Shown: piece by piece, positions 1-7,878 of the stretch
Numbering within the stretch: position 1 is the first letter of the stretch
Layout of the letters: every line of letters starts with the position of its first letter
Assembly (NCBI GenBank): GCA_020845495.1
Contig: JADLFM010000147.1
Location: forward strand, 1-16,504
Length of the DNA: 16,504 nt
Direction of reading: 5' to 3'
Source of the DNA: Chloroflexota bacterium
Lineage (GTDB): Bacteria; Chloroflexota; UBA6077; JACCZL01
The notes under the pieces: model-generated
Told to the model about the DNA's origin: nothing
The model's input: the letters and a program-made list of their open reading frames with translations, nothing else
Databases searched by the model: none
Made by a program: the position numbers and the translations under genes

Positions 1-123
<123 letters not shown>

Positions 124-284
124 CGCCCTCTGTTATCCCCTACCAGTGCTCGACACGTGCTCCCAGCGCGTGCCGGTGTCCGCGATACGGGGTCAAGCCC
201 AACCATCCACCAGTCGGCGCCGCCGCGCCCGGGAGTGAAGCCGCCCAAAGACTGGGCGCACCGGGTCTGTCTCCAGCCCGACGC

Positions 285-307
285 GAAGAAAGACCGCCGC
301 GCGGTCT
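285..307 (-). terminator. Hairpin with T-rich tail between tRNA-Thr and tuf
   Basis: Read on the minus strand, a 7-bp stem (AGACCGC / GCGGTCT) with a 3-nt loop is followed by TTCTTC. It begins 8 nt after the 3' CCA of tRNA-Thr. It could end the tRNA transcript, or attenuate read-through into tuf, whose start codon is about 160 nt downstream. The short T-run makes it a moderate rather than a strong intrinsic terminator. Confidence 0.6.
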
Positions 308-314
308 CTCTTCC

Positions 315-390
315 TGGAGCCCACAATCGGATTCGAACCGATGACCTCGTTCTTACCAAGAACGCGCTCTGCCGACTGAGCTATGTGGGC
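315..390 (-). tRNA. tRNA-Thr(GGT)
   Basis: This is a 76-nt cloverleaf on the minus strand. The acceptor stem is GCCCACA paired with TGTGGGC. The D-arm contains AGCTCAGTCGGCAGAGC. The anticodon stem CGTTC/GAACG encloses loop TTGGTAA, giving anticodon GGT (Thr). The T-arm carries GGTTCGAATCC. The 3' end encodes TCCA, so CCA is genomically encoded. It lies about 50 nt downstream of tRNA-Tyr on the same strand and is probably cotranscribed with it. Confidence 0.97.
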
Positions 391-441
391 CGATATGAGA
401 GCCCGGGAACAGTCCGTGAGCGATTCCTCACGCCGAGCCGG

Positions 442-526
442 TGGTGGGAGCAGGATTCGAACCTGCGTAGTCCTTCCGGACGCCGGTTTTACAGACCGGT
501 GCGATTAGCCGCTCCGCCATCCCACC
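442..526 (-). tRNA. tRNA-Tyr(GTA)
   Basis: This is an 85-nt class II tRNA with a long variable arm. The acceptor stem is GGTGGGA/TCCCACC. The anticodon stem CCGGT/ACCGG encloses loop CTGTAAA, giving anticodon GTA (Tyr). The variable arm GTCC-GGAA-GGAC forms a hairpin, and the T-arm contains GGTTCGAATCC. The discriminator base is A (position 442). The next genomic bases read CCG, so CCA is not fully encoded, unlike in the neighbouring tRNA-Thr. It is the first gene of the apparent Tyr-Thr-tuf transcription unit. Confidence 0.97.
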
Positions 527-571
527 CAGAGCACGCAGCAGCGCCTGAGCGCTGCCGAGAGCCAGCACAGA

Positions 572-601
572 AGTGTACCGGCCGTCCGGGCCGCGCGGCA
601 A
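572..601 (-). promoter_or_regulatory. Candidate sigma-70-type promoter for the tRNA-Tyr/Thr (tuf) unit
   Basis: On the minus strand, TTGCCG (601-596) and TACACT (577-572) are separated by 18 nt. This matches the -35 box at four of six positions and the -10 box at four of six. Transcription would start around 565, about 40 nt before tRNA-Tyr. No other good match is seen between the tRNA and ugd. This is inferred from consensus matching only. Confidence 0.4.
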
Positions 602-653
602 GTCGAATGCCCACGATACCGGGACATGCCTGTGCCCGTGCTAATCACGCGGG

Positions 654-683
654 CAGACGTCATCAGTCGCTGCGCTGTATACT
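654..683 (+). promoter_or_regulatory. Candidate promoter for ugd
   Basis: A good -10 box, TATACT, lies at 678-683. An 18-nt spacer separates it from a weak -35 box, CAGACG, at 654-659. The implied leader to the ugd start is about 60 nt. The element lies back to back with the proposed tRNA promoter. The -35 match is poor, so this is tentative. Confidence 0.33.
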
Positions 684-751
684 CCCGCGCCGCGGTTGGC
701 CCCCGCAGCTCTCCTTGACGCGCGGGCAACTTTTCGCAGAGGTGACACACT

Positions 752-2104
752 ATGGCGACGATCAGCGTCGTAGGAACGGGCTACGTTGGCCTGGTGACGG
801 GGGCTTGTTTTGCCGACCTGGGCAACCGGGTCACCTGTATCGACGTCGACGCCGGCAAGGTCGCACGCCTGCGGGCAGGTGCGATCCCGATTTACGAGCC
901 GGGCCTGGAAGAGGTGGTCGAGCGGAATGTGCGGGCAGGACGGCTCGCCTTTACGACCAGTTACGACGAGGGGCTGGCGAACACCGAGTTCGTCTTTGTG
1001 GCCGTGAACACGCCGCCGGGGCCATCTGGCGAGGCCGACATGACCTACGCGCGGTCAGCCGCGCACTCGATCGCCGAGCACTTGCGGGCGCCAGCCATCG
1101 TGGTCAACAAGAGTACGATGCCGATCGGCACCGGCGACTGGGTCCAGGGGCTGCTCGCGCGGTACGGGAGCGCCGCCGTCGCCGTCGTCTCGAACCCCGA
1201 GTTCCTCCGCGAGGGCGCTGCCGTCGCCGACTTCAATCATCCTGATCGCATCGTGCTCGGTGCGGACGATCCGGCAGCGGCTGAGAAGGTAGCGGGGCTC
1301 TACAGCCCGTTGAAGGCGCCAGTCGTCATTACCGACCTTCGCACCGCCGAGATGATCAAATACGCGTCGAACGCCTTCCTGGCGACGAAGATCTCGTTCA
1401 TCAACGAGATCGCGTCGATCTGCGAGAAGATGGGCGCCGACGTCAAACAGGTATCTCGCGGCATGGGCCTCGATGCGCGAATCGGGGCATCCTTCCTCGA
1501 TGCGGGCGTCGGGTTCGGTGGCTCCTGCTTCCCCAAGGACGTGCAGGCGCTCGCGCATATGGCAGCCCTTTCGGGCTGCCACCCCCAGTTGCTGCGTGCC
1601 GTGCTGGAGATCAACCGCGACGCTCGCCGCGCGGTGGTGCTGAAGCTGCGGGCAGCGCTCGGGACGCTCGAAGAGGCGACCATCGCCGTTCTCGGACTCG
1701 CCTTCAAGCCGAACACCGACGATTTGCGTGAAGCTGCCGCCGTCGAGATCATCCATCTGCTCCAGGGTGAAGGCGCGTCGATCCGGGCCTACGACCCGGC
1801 CGCGATGGAAAAAGCGGGCGAGATCCTGCCCGGCGTTGCCTACTGCGCCGACGCCTACGAGGCGGCGACGGGTGCTGACGCAATCGTGCTCTTGACCGAC
1901 TGGAACGAATTCAAGCAACTCGATCTGCGCCGACTGCGTGAACTGGCGCGGGGTGACGCTTTCATCGACGGCCGTAACCTGTACGACCGGCAGATGATGG
2001 AGCTAGACGGCTTCCGCTACTTCCCAATCGGCCGACCGTCGAGCGCGATGACTCTGCAACCGAACGGCGTCGCGCAGGCAGTCGGGGCCGGCGCTCCAAG
2101 CTAA
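752..2104 (+). CDS. ugd: UDP-glucose 6-dehydrogenase
   Basis: This cytoplasmic enzyme oxidises UDP-glucose twice with NAD+ to give UDP-glucuronate, a precursor for capsule, exopolysaccharide and glycolipid. The 450-residue length is typical. The N-terminal Rossmann motif VVGTGYVGL is at residues 6-14. STMPIGTG (121-128) corresponds to the usual ST-P-GTG block. SNPEFLREG (147-155) carries a conserved active-site glutamate. K203 and N207 lie in MIKYASNAF. The catalytic nucleophile is C259 in GFGGSCFPKD. The C-terminal NAD/UDP-binding domain contains LGLAFKPNTDDLREA near 314-328. The ATG at 752 is preceded by GAGGTG, a plausible ribosome-binding site. All key residues expected of the family are present, and a hairpin terminator follows the stop codon. 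The symbol could equally be tuaD or udg in other naming schemes. Confidence 0.96.
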   Translation: MATISVVGTGYVGLVTGACFADLGNRVTCIDVDAGKVARLRAGAIPIYEPGLEEVVERNVRAGRLAFTTSYDEGLANTEFVFVAVNTPPGPSGEADMTYARSAAHSIAEHLRAPAIVVNKSTMPIGTGDWVQGLLARYGSAAVAVVSNPEFLREGAAVADFNHPDRIVLGADDPAAAEKVAGLYSPLKAPVVITDLRTAEMIKYASNAFLATKISFINEIASICEKMGADVKQVSRGMGLDARIGASFLDAGVGFGGSCFPKDVQALAHMAALSGCHPQLLRAVLEINRDARRAVVLKLRAALGTLEEATIAVLGLAFKPNTDDLREAAAVEIIHLLQGEGASIRAYDPAAMEKAGEILPGVAYCADAYEAATGADAIVLLTDWNEFKQLDLRRLRELARGDAFIDGRNLYDRQMMELDGFRYFPIGRPSSAMTLQPNGVAQAVGAGAPS

Positions 2105-2129
2105 CACCAGCCGAATTTCAGGACGCAGA

Positions 2130-2168
2130 CGAAAGGGGGGAGCGGTCATACGATCGCTCCCCGTTTCG
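2130..2168 (+). terminator. Hairpin terminator after ugd
   Basis: A GGGGAGCG/CGCTCCCC stem of 8 bp encloses a 10-nt loop. It is extended by CGAAA/TTTCG flanks after a small asymmetric bulge. It begins 26 nt after the ugd stop. The distal strand contains TTTCG but no long T-run, so termination may be incomplete or bidirectional. Confidence 0.6.
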
Positions 2169-2414
2169 CTCGCTGGTTTCGTCAGATTGCGCACGGTTAT
2201 AGGTCTCGCCGTGCAAAGCCTGACTGCCAGTGAGGACGGCGGACGGCCGACACTTGGTGATTCTCGCGCCGTGCCGGAGCGCCTGTTCGCGCCTCGTTTT
2301 GGATAGACGACCACCTGCCGAAATCCTATTGCACTACCGTATCGGAATCTCGCAGGCTTGCGCCGCTCGACGGCTCTGCCCTACCATCCGCCGCGCAACA
2401 TTCCGGGAGGTGCA

Positions 2415-4334
2415 GTGAGCGTGCGTTCACATGCGTGGCGGCCACGGTGGCGGACCCTCGGCCTCCTGTCTGGCCTGGTACTCACGGCGATCGCGGTCGT
2501 CGGCGGCCTGCCAGCAAACACCCAGCGTCAAGCCTCCGCGCAGGCGCAGTTCGTGTCTCCACAGCCGATGCCTAACGAGCGGTTCAGCCTCTTCGCTGCC
2601 GCGGTCGGGAGCACGATCTACGTCTTCGGCGGGGGTGGCGACAGTGGGGGCGACAGCGGCCCCGGCACGCTCGCACAGGCATACGACACTATCGCGAACA
2701 CCTGGTCCCTACGGAAGTCGCTGCCACACGCCCGTTCCCATGGCGGCGCTGCGCTAGGCAAGGATGGAAAGATCTACCTTGTCGGTGGCTACGGTCTGGA
2801 GGGGGTGTGCTCCAACACGTGTGGCCTGGTTGACGCGTACGATCCCCAGACCGACACCTGGGAGGCAAAGCCGCCGCTGCCTGCCACGCGGACGTATCCT
2901 GCGGTTGTCGCGGGTGCAGACGGTAACATCTATATTTTTGGCTGGGGTGCTGAGAGACCTGGTGGCTGGGTTTCGACCACCACGTACCGGTACGACCCGG
3001 ACACCGAGGTCTGGACGGCGATGGCGCCGATGCCAACACGTCGTATCGAGTTTGCGGCGACCCTTGGACCGGACGGCAAGATCTCGGTGGTCGGTGGCAC
3101 GGAAAACCCGAACCTCGTCAATGTGGATCAGCAAACTCACGAGCGCTTCGATCCGGCCTCGAATACCTGGACGACCGCCGCGCCCATGCCGGCGGGGCGG
3201 TCGCAGCACGGCGCAGCCTTCGCGTCGAACGGGCGGATGTACGCCTTCGGCTTCTGGGGCGGCGGACGAGTGCTGGACGAGTACGACCCAGCTACCAATC
3301 GGTGGGCGCGGCGTTGGTTGGCCTCCGGCGCGCGGCGACGTTTCGCATTCGTGGCGGCGAATGATGCCGTGTATGCCATCGGTGGCCAAGACGACAGGCT
3401 ACGCATGACGTCCATCACGCTCGCGTATAGCCCTGCACTCGACGCCTGGCTGCCGGACAGCCGGTTGCCCGCGCTCGAAGGGCTGGTCGTCAATGGGGGA
3501 GCCGGAATCACTAACAGCACCAGTGTGGCGCTCGCGCTGGCCCCGGACATGACCGGTAGCTCGCCGGTGGAGATGAGCTTCTCGAACGACGGCGCCTCCT
3601 GGTCGGCGTGGCGTCCCTTTAGTCGGCGTGCTGACTGGACGCTGGCAGCCGGCGACGGACAGAAGGTCGTGTCGGCGCGCGTTCGCAACGTCAGTGGAGT
3701 GGTGTCAGCGGCAGTCACGACGAAGATCTCCCTCGACCAGACGCCGCCGCGCGGCTCGCTCACCGTCCGCGACGTGGCAAGCGTGGGCACCGCGCAGATC
3801 GGAACGCTGGCTCTGTCCGCCACGGACGAGCGCAGCGGCATCGACGGCATGCGCCTCTCGATCCGTTCCGACCTCACGGATGCTGCCTGGCGGTCGTTCG
3901 CCACCACAACACCCTGGGACTTCTCCGCCGGACCCGTCGTGTACGCGCAGTTCCGCGACGGCGCCGGTAACCTGTCGCCGGTCTACAGCCAGACCCGCCC
4001 GAGCCCGTCGCCTGGCTGCGACCCACGCCCGCCGGTCGTGGTCGAGTCGCGCCGCGACGGCAAGACGCTCCAAGTCCAGGTTACCGTCACAGGACCGAAC
4101 AACGGCGTCCGCGGCGTCCGCTTCGACGCTCTGGCCAACGCCACCGTCGACATCGGAGAGCGGCACGCTCAGACGTCGCCATTCACCATCTCGTACCCTG
4201 CCGGTCAGGAGCCCTCGGCGGTCCAGTTCGTGGTTCGACACCACGTCTCCGGCCCCACCACCGTTCGTCTCACCATCATCGACGCATGTGGCGAGTGGCC
4301 CACCTTCGTAGGCGGCGGCCCTGGCGCATTTTAG
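2415..4334 (+). CDS. Secreted kelch-repeat protein with C-terminal CGxWPTFVGGG domain
   Basis: This is a predicted exported protein of 639 residues; the substrate and partner are unknown. The GTG at 2415 is chosen because GGGAGGTG (2405-2412) immediately precedes it. The in-frame GTG at 2421 has better spacing and is equally possible. A signal peptide is visible: an arginine-rich start, a hydrophobic core (TLGLLSGLVLTAIAVVGGL) and a likely cleavage after ASAQA near residue 44. Residues about 50-355 form six kelch repeats with paired glycines (FGGGG, LVGG, FGWG, VVGG, FWGGG, AIGG) and D-x-x-T/A-x-x-W motifs (DPQTDTW, DPDTEVW, DPASNTW), a six-bladed beta-propeller. Residues about 380-445 and 446-530 look like Ig-like/Y_Y_Y-type beta domains (FSNDGASWSAW; LDQTPP). 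The last ~105 residues (C535 to the end) form a two-cysteine domain shared with the secreted protein at 8915-10510. Adhesion or polysaccharide binding is plausible but inferred. Confidence 0.85.
   Translation: MSVRSHAWRPRWRTLGLLSGLVLTAIAVVGGLPANTQRQASAQAQFVSPQPMPNERFSLFAAAVGSTIYVFGGGGDSGGDSGPGTLAQAYDTIANTWSLRKSLPHARSHGGAALGKDGKIYLVGGYGLEGVCSNTCGLVDAYDPQTDTWEAKPPLPATRTYPAVVAGADGNIYIFGWGAERPGGWVSTTTYRYDPDTEVWTAMAPMPTRRIEFAATLGPDGKISVVGGTENPNLVNVDQQTHERFDPASNTWTTAAPMPAGRSQHGAAFASNGRMYAFGFWGGGRVLDEYDPATNRWARRWLASGARRRFAFVAANDAVYAIGGQDDRLRMTSITLAYSPALDAWLPDSRLPALEGLVVNGGAGITNSTSVALALAPDMTGSSPVEMSFSNDGASWSAWRPFSRRADWTLAAGDGQKVVSARVRNVSGVVSAAVTTKISLDQTPPRGSLTVRDVASVGTAQIGTLALSATDERSGIDGMRLSIRSDLTDAAWRSFATTTPWDFSAGPVVYAQFRDGAGNLSPVYSQTRPSPSPGCDPRPPVVVESRRDGKTLQVQVTVTGPNNGVRGVRFDALANATVDIGERHAQTSPFTISYPAGQEPSAVQFVVRHHVSGPTTVRLTIIDACGEWPTFVGGGPGAF
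4017..4331 (+). other. Copy A of the two-cysteine CGxWPTFVGGG domain
   Basis: Residues 535-639 of the kelch protein run from a Cys in CDPRP to the C-terminal IIDACGEWPTFVGGGPGAF. The segment is beta-rich, with alternating hydrophobic strands and two cysteines near its ends that could form a disulfide outside the cell. It aligns by eye over its whole length with 9827-10150 of the minus-strand secreted protein. I do not recognise a named family. Confidence 0.7.
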
Positions 4335-4455
4335 TCGACAACGATTGTGGAAGACGCCCGCGGTACGACGAGCGAAACCTGGACTACCTGCCGTCGATCC
4401 AGGCGCGACCTTTGAAGGCATGCGCCCGCGCCGCGCATACGGTCGTCAGGGCATG

Positions 4456-4484
4456 AAAAGACCGCCCGGTCACCCCGAGCGGTC
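4456..4484 (-). terminator. Intrinsic terminator for the flippase-like gene
   Basis: On the minus strand the stem GACCGC/GCGGTC encloses a 13-nt GC-rich loop and is followed immediately by TTTTC. It lies 38 nt after the stop of the UPF0104-type gene and between convergent genes. This is a conventional placement for an intrinsic terminator. Confidence 0.65.
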
Positions 4485-4521
4485 ACTAAGCGATCGGCGG
4501 GCGGGGAGCGGCTGACGGGCG

Positions 4522-5553
4522 TCAGTTTGCTCCAAGCTTTGACGAGCGGGCCTGGAGGACGACGGCGCCCAATCGGCGCCCGTGGAGCTGTGTCGCTCGA
4601 CCGGCCACCAGGTAGTACACGCCGCCGACGATGAAGCTGCCGAATATCACCGCGTGCTCGAGCACGGCTGCCGCCGCTGCCACGTCTTCGTTCACGCCGA
4701 AGAGTACCAGTGTGGCGACGAAGACGCCGTGGAAGACACCAACGTACCCCGGCGCGGACGGAATCGCCATACTGAGATTCGTCGCGACGAGCACGAGCAG
4801 CGTCATCTGGAACACGATCTGTGGTGATGACTCCCCGATCCCGACGGCGATCAGGCCGAGCGCCACCATGGCGGCCGAGACCACCCACTGTGCCACCGTC
4901 AACAGCATCACCAGGGTAACCGTCGTCGGCACATGCAGAAAGGCTAGCCCGTCAAGCGCATCGTCGAGCAGTCCGGTCAGCCCGATCCGGCGACATCGGG
5001 GCAGACGAGTCTCCAGCCGGCGAACGAAACCCATCACCTGACGACGCGCCAGCAGCGCAACGGCCGTACAGCCGATCGCCAGGGCAAGTCCAAGCCCACT
5101 CGCACCTGCCGCGTAGCGAGCCGAGGCCGGCAGGTCAGGCACCAGTTGGCCCAGGACGAACAGAAGCAGGGCCATCGCCCCGACGTCGAGGAGTTTTTCG
5201 ACGGCTACGGTGGCAACGGACGTGCTTCGGCTCGTCTGGGCGAGGTCTGCCGCGAGCATAGCGCGAACCAGTTCACCTGCACGAAGCGGGAGCACGACGT
5301 TCATCATGTAGCCGATGTAGAGCGCTTCCGAAAGCCTCCCGAGTGGGATTTCCCTGGGTCGCGGGAAGAGCAGCCGCCAACGCAGACACCTCAGCCACAG
5401 CGCGGCCGGTACGAGCAGCGCGCAGCCGACGATTGGGCGGTACTCCGCTTGTTGCAGCGCCGCGATAACCGCCCACGGATCGACGACGTAGAGCAGCAGA
5501 GCGGTTGCCGCGGCACTCATGGCTATCCCAAGGGCAACGCGTGGATCGCGCAT
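4522..5553 (-). CDS. UPF0104 / LPG-synthase-TM-like flippase-domain membrane protein
   Basis: This is an integral inner-membrane protein of 343 residues with about eight hydrophobic segments. The arrangement fits the lysylphosphatidylglycerol synthase transmembrane family (UPF0104, 'flippase-like domain'). Family hallmarks are RAGELVR at 91-97, VEKLLD at 118-123, and IPSAPGYVGVFH at 264-275, near the conserved late loop. Members are found alone beside glycosyltransferases or fused to an aminoacyl-lipid synthase. There is no C-terminal synthase domain here, so a lipid- or polyprenyl-sugar-handling role near polysaccharide genes is more likely than lysyl transfer. The start is taken at the ATG at 5553, with GGAG 11 nt upstream. 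An in-frame GTG at 5565 would add four residues but has no clear ribosome-binding site. The gene is transcribed toward its own terminator and is apparently monocistronic. Confidence 0.85.
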   Translation of the reverse strand: MRDPRVALGIAMSAAATALLLYVVDPWAVIAALQQAEYRPIVGCALLVPAALWLRCLRWRLLFPRPREIPLGRLSEALYIGYMMNVVLPLRAGELVRAMLAADLAQTSRSTSVATVAVEKLLDVGAMALLLFVLGQLVPDLPASARYAAGASGLGLALAIGCTAVALLARRQVMGFVRRLETRLPRCRRIGLTGLLDDALDGLAFLHVPTTVTLVMLLTVAQWVVSAAMVALGLIAVGIGESSPQIVFQMTLLVLVATNLSMAIPSAPGYVGVFHGVFVATLVLFGVNEDVAAAAAVLEHAVIFGSFIVGGVYYLVAGRATQLHGRRLGAVVLQARSSKLGAN

Positions 5554-6692
5554 TGTGGCACCCACTCCGGCTGCCGCGGATCGGTGCGACAGCTACGCAC
5601 GCTTCTCGTTCGACGATCGGCCGTCAACCCCCGCGGGTCGAGCCTCCGGTTGAGAGGGGGCCGTACAGGCCAGCGGCGGACGTGCCTCAGGGGCACCTGG
5701 GTGTCCCAACCACGTGAACGCTGAGAATGGGAGCGCTAAACGCGGAGAAGCGAGTGCCGCGACGCTACCAGAAGGGATTCAGCCGGATCCCTCGGGGGGC
5801 TACCCCACGTCGTTCACTCGCTCCTTCGCCCTGCTTATGTACCGGCATCCTCGGACGGAGGCGATTGCGCCGCGATTGAGTTTCCGTTGAGATCCTGGAC
5901 GTACTGCGACGGAACGTCGAATTTTATATCTCAAGAAGTACGGTCGCTCCGTGGTCCACGGATTCACAACCTGGACGACACTGACCCCATCCTGAGCAGG
6001 TCATGCTGCCCATCCCGGCCGGAATCCGATCTGCTTCCGAACCCCGCCATGCCGAGCCGATATCATCGCCAGGCGAGCCGTGAATCTCGCCCGGTGACAG
6101 GTCAGGACATCGAGCGCCAGCCGGACTGTATCCAGTGCAGGCGCAGCGACCGACATGGTACGGTGCCCGCGTGAGTCGTGGAGTTAGAGCGTCATACGGT
6201 CAGGCTCAGCCGAAGCGGGTCTCCACAGAGGAGCGCGAGATCGAGTTGATTCGACATCTGCCCGCCGTGGTCGCTCGAGGAGTTGCGCAATCTGCCAGGC
6301 CAGCCCGCTCAATTTGACCACCGTACTGGCGCCGAGGAAGCAGCGACGCATCCGGCCGAGCCACGACCGAAGCCTCGGCGAGAGTCTGGGCATGCGAAAC
6401 GCACCCGTGACACGCTCGGCAGGAGTGGACGTAATCTCGTCTACCCCCCTGGGGCGACGAGACAGCGCTCCTGGCTGGCTCGAGGTCGGCTCAATGATTC
6501 TGGCGACCGACAGCCGGCACGCTCTGGACGCCTCCGTATTGCCAATCACCGCGGCCGACGCGCCATGGGCGTCGTTCGGTTGCGGTGACACAACGTCGTT
6601 CGACCTCTGGGCCTGGGGTAGGTCGGGTGGCGACGTGACGCCAACATCCTGGGGGCCATACCTTGGATGAAGAGGAGGTCGGCGAGCACCGG
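5554..6692. other. Gene-poor intergenic region
   Basis: I find no convincing gene in this 1.1-kb stretch. The open frames here have arginine/serine/proline-rich products with no recognisable motif or good ribosome-binding site. The least unlikely is a plus-strand frame ending at 6670 (GC-biased third positions, but no convincing start). Visible structure is limited to an AT-rich TTTTATATCT patch near 5921-5930 and a perfect palindrome at 5948-5962. It may be decayed coding DNA or regulatory spacer. Confidence 0.5.
5948..5962. promoter_or_regulatory. 15-nt palindrome, possible operator
   Basis: TCCGTGG-T-CCACGGA is a perfect inverted repeat of 7-bp arms with a single central base. It lies about 18 nt downstream of an AT-rich, -10-like patch. 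The size fits a dimeric regulator site, but no adjacent gene start supports it. Tentative. Confidence 0.2.
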
Positions 6693-7013
6693 ATGTCGAA
6701 CCACGACGACCTGACACCCACATCGAATCGTGCTGGCGAGCCCGATACCGAGGCGCTTCGTACACAGGCTGAAGCGGCACAGCGGCGTGTCACTGAGCTT
6801 ACGCGTGCCGTCGAGACGCTTCGGATCGCACTGATTGGCGTGGCCGAGCGCCAGCTTCCGAACGACCCTCTACCCTGCTTCTGCGTACGCTACGAGAGTG
6901 GGCCACACGATGAATGGTGTGAAGATGCTCGTCAGGCACTTGCCGCAACGTCTGAAGGTGCTCCCCTGAGCTACCCGGAGAGCGCTACCGCTCACCGCGA
7001 CCAGACCGCCTGA
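6693..7013 (+). CDS. Small hypothetical protein with coiled coil and CxC...C motif
   Basis: The product is 106 residues, probably cytoplasmic, and I do not recognise it. Residues about 18-45 form a likely coiled coil (ALRTQAEAAQRRVTELTRAV). They are followed by a compact motif with three cysteines (C62, C64, C76) in PCFCVRYESG and PHDEWCEDAR. This pattern is seen in small phage-like or metal-binding hypothetical proteins. The balanced composition and the ordered motif argue that it is real, despite the gene-poor surroundings. The ATG at 6693 is preferred. GGAGG at 6674-6678 is 14 nt upstream, farther than usual, and a TTG at 6663 would add ten acidic residues. It converges with the XRE-type gene to its right; no cotranscribed partner is evident. 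Confidence 0.55.
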   Translation: MSNHDDLTPTSNRAGEPDTEALRTQAEAAQRRVTELTRAVETLRIALIGVAERQLPNDPLPCFCVRYESGPHDEWCEDARQALAATSEGAPLSYPESATAHRDQTA

Positions 7014-7213
7014 CGTTGCTGCTCACCGAGCGCACCGTTGCCGACCACGCATCCGCTCGGCGCCAGAGATCAGTCGACGCAGAGACGTAGACGCTCGCCC
7101 GCTGCTCCTCCCACGTTTCCAGTCGGCCACCTCAGGTAGAGGTCATGGCAGGTTCGGACCGCTCCACGCCAACCCGCACGGTCGACATCGATGGGGTACG
7201 CGCGCTCGGTCGG

Positions 7214-7229
7214 GCGGGCTGTGGCCCGC
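7214..7229 (-). terminator. Short hairpin at the end of the XRE regulator gene
   Basis: GCGGGC and GCCCGC form a 6-bp stem around a 4-nt loop, directly abutting the stop codon of the regulator on the minus strand. No T-tract follows, so termination is uncertain. Confidence 0.3.
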
Positions 7230-7579
7230 TAGTTGGGCCGGGAATACCGTTCGACGACGCGCCGAAACTCGGCAATCTCGTGCGCCTGAACTCCCAGCGC
7301 CGTGCAAATCCGCCGGATGGCCGCAAAGCGCGGTACTGACCGCCCGGCCTCAATCATGTAGATAGTGCTCGGTGCAACTGCCGCGATGCGCGCCAGTTCG
7401 CGAATGCTCAGAAGATGTTCGGCCCGCACCACCCGCAGCGGCCGCCCAGGATCTGGCTTCAGATTTGCCGTGTCGTCTGCATCACTCGAATCGGACACGA
7501 AGTTCCCCGTAACGTGCAGCGCCTGGGTAGGCCCGATGGCCGCCGCGGGCGCGATCCGATGCCACTGATCCGCAACCAT
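7229..7579 (-). CDS. XRE-family helix-turn-helix transcriptional regulator
   Basis: This is a DNA-binding protein of 116 residues. Residues 48-105 match the lambda-Cro/XRE fold: RPLRVVRAEHLLSIRELARI is helix 1 plus the start of helix 2, AAVAPSTIYMIEAGRSVPR is the turn, recognition helix and following loop, and AIRRICTALGV is the late helix typical of HTH_3 proteins. The first ~45 residues are low-complexity and probably disordered. There is no sensor domain, so ligand and targets cannot be told. The ATG at 7579 has AAGGGGGA six bases upstream, a good ribosome-binding site. It stands alone between a gene-poor region and the 3' end of the glycosyltransferase gene, reading in the same direction as that gene after a 299-bp gap. 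It could regulate the neighbouring envelope genes, but nothing here proves that. Confidence 0.85.
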   Translation of the reverse strand: MVADQWHRIAPAAAIGPTQALHVTGNFVSDSSDADDTANLKPDPGRPLRVVRAEHLLSIRELARIAAVAPSTIYMIEAGRSVPRFAAIRRICTALGVQAHEIAEFRRVVERYSRPN

Positions 7580-7878
7580 GGATTTCCCCCTTACGCCCGC
7601 CCCCCGTCAGCAACGCGCGTCGCCCGTCACACTTGAGGTCCAGGGTCGTGCCGCGGCTACGGTCACACCCCGTCGGGCTCCTGCGTGACGGCCTGCGTGA
7701 GCCGCTCCAGCACTGTCACTGCTCGGCCGCGCGTCGCCGGAACTCACCCCAGCTAGCTTCTCGGCCACGCGGACCGTATGCATCGATTGGAGGAGATTGA
7801 TGCTCCCCTCGGCAGTGCGACATCTCATCGCCAGGGGTGATTCGCCGTGCAGTTGACAAGCCACGGCAGGCACCAGTG
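7580..7878. other. Intergenic spacer between glycosyltransferase and regulator
   Basis: I see no supported gene, tRNA or clear terminator here. It should carry the end of the glycosyltransferase transcript and the promoter of the regulator. No convincing -35/-10 pair was found. Confidence 0.4.

Noticed and set aside
2199..2222. Small hairpin GCACGG/CCGTGC upstream of the kelch gene, considered as a riboswitch element
   Set aside because: Only a 6-bp stem is present with a 12-nt loop; no conserved riboswitch core sequences were recognised around it.
6314..6670. Plus-strand frame ending just before the small Cys protein
   Set aside because: Third-position GC is moderately high and the composition is less odd, but it starts with TTG without a ribosome-binding site and has no motif. 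Left as a possibility only.
6184..6780. Minus-strand frame of 198 codons in the gene-poor region
   Set aside because: The composition is dominated by Arg, Ser and Pro, there is no recognisable motif or ribosome-binding site, and it overlaps the better-supported small gene at 6693.
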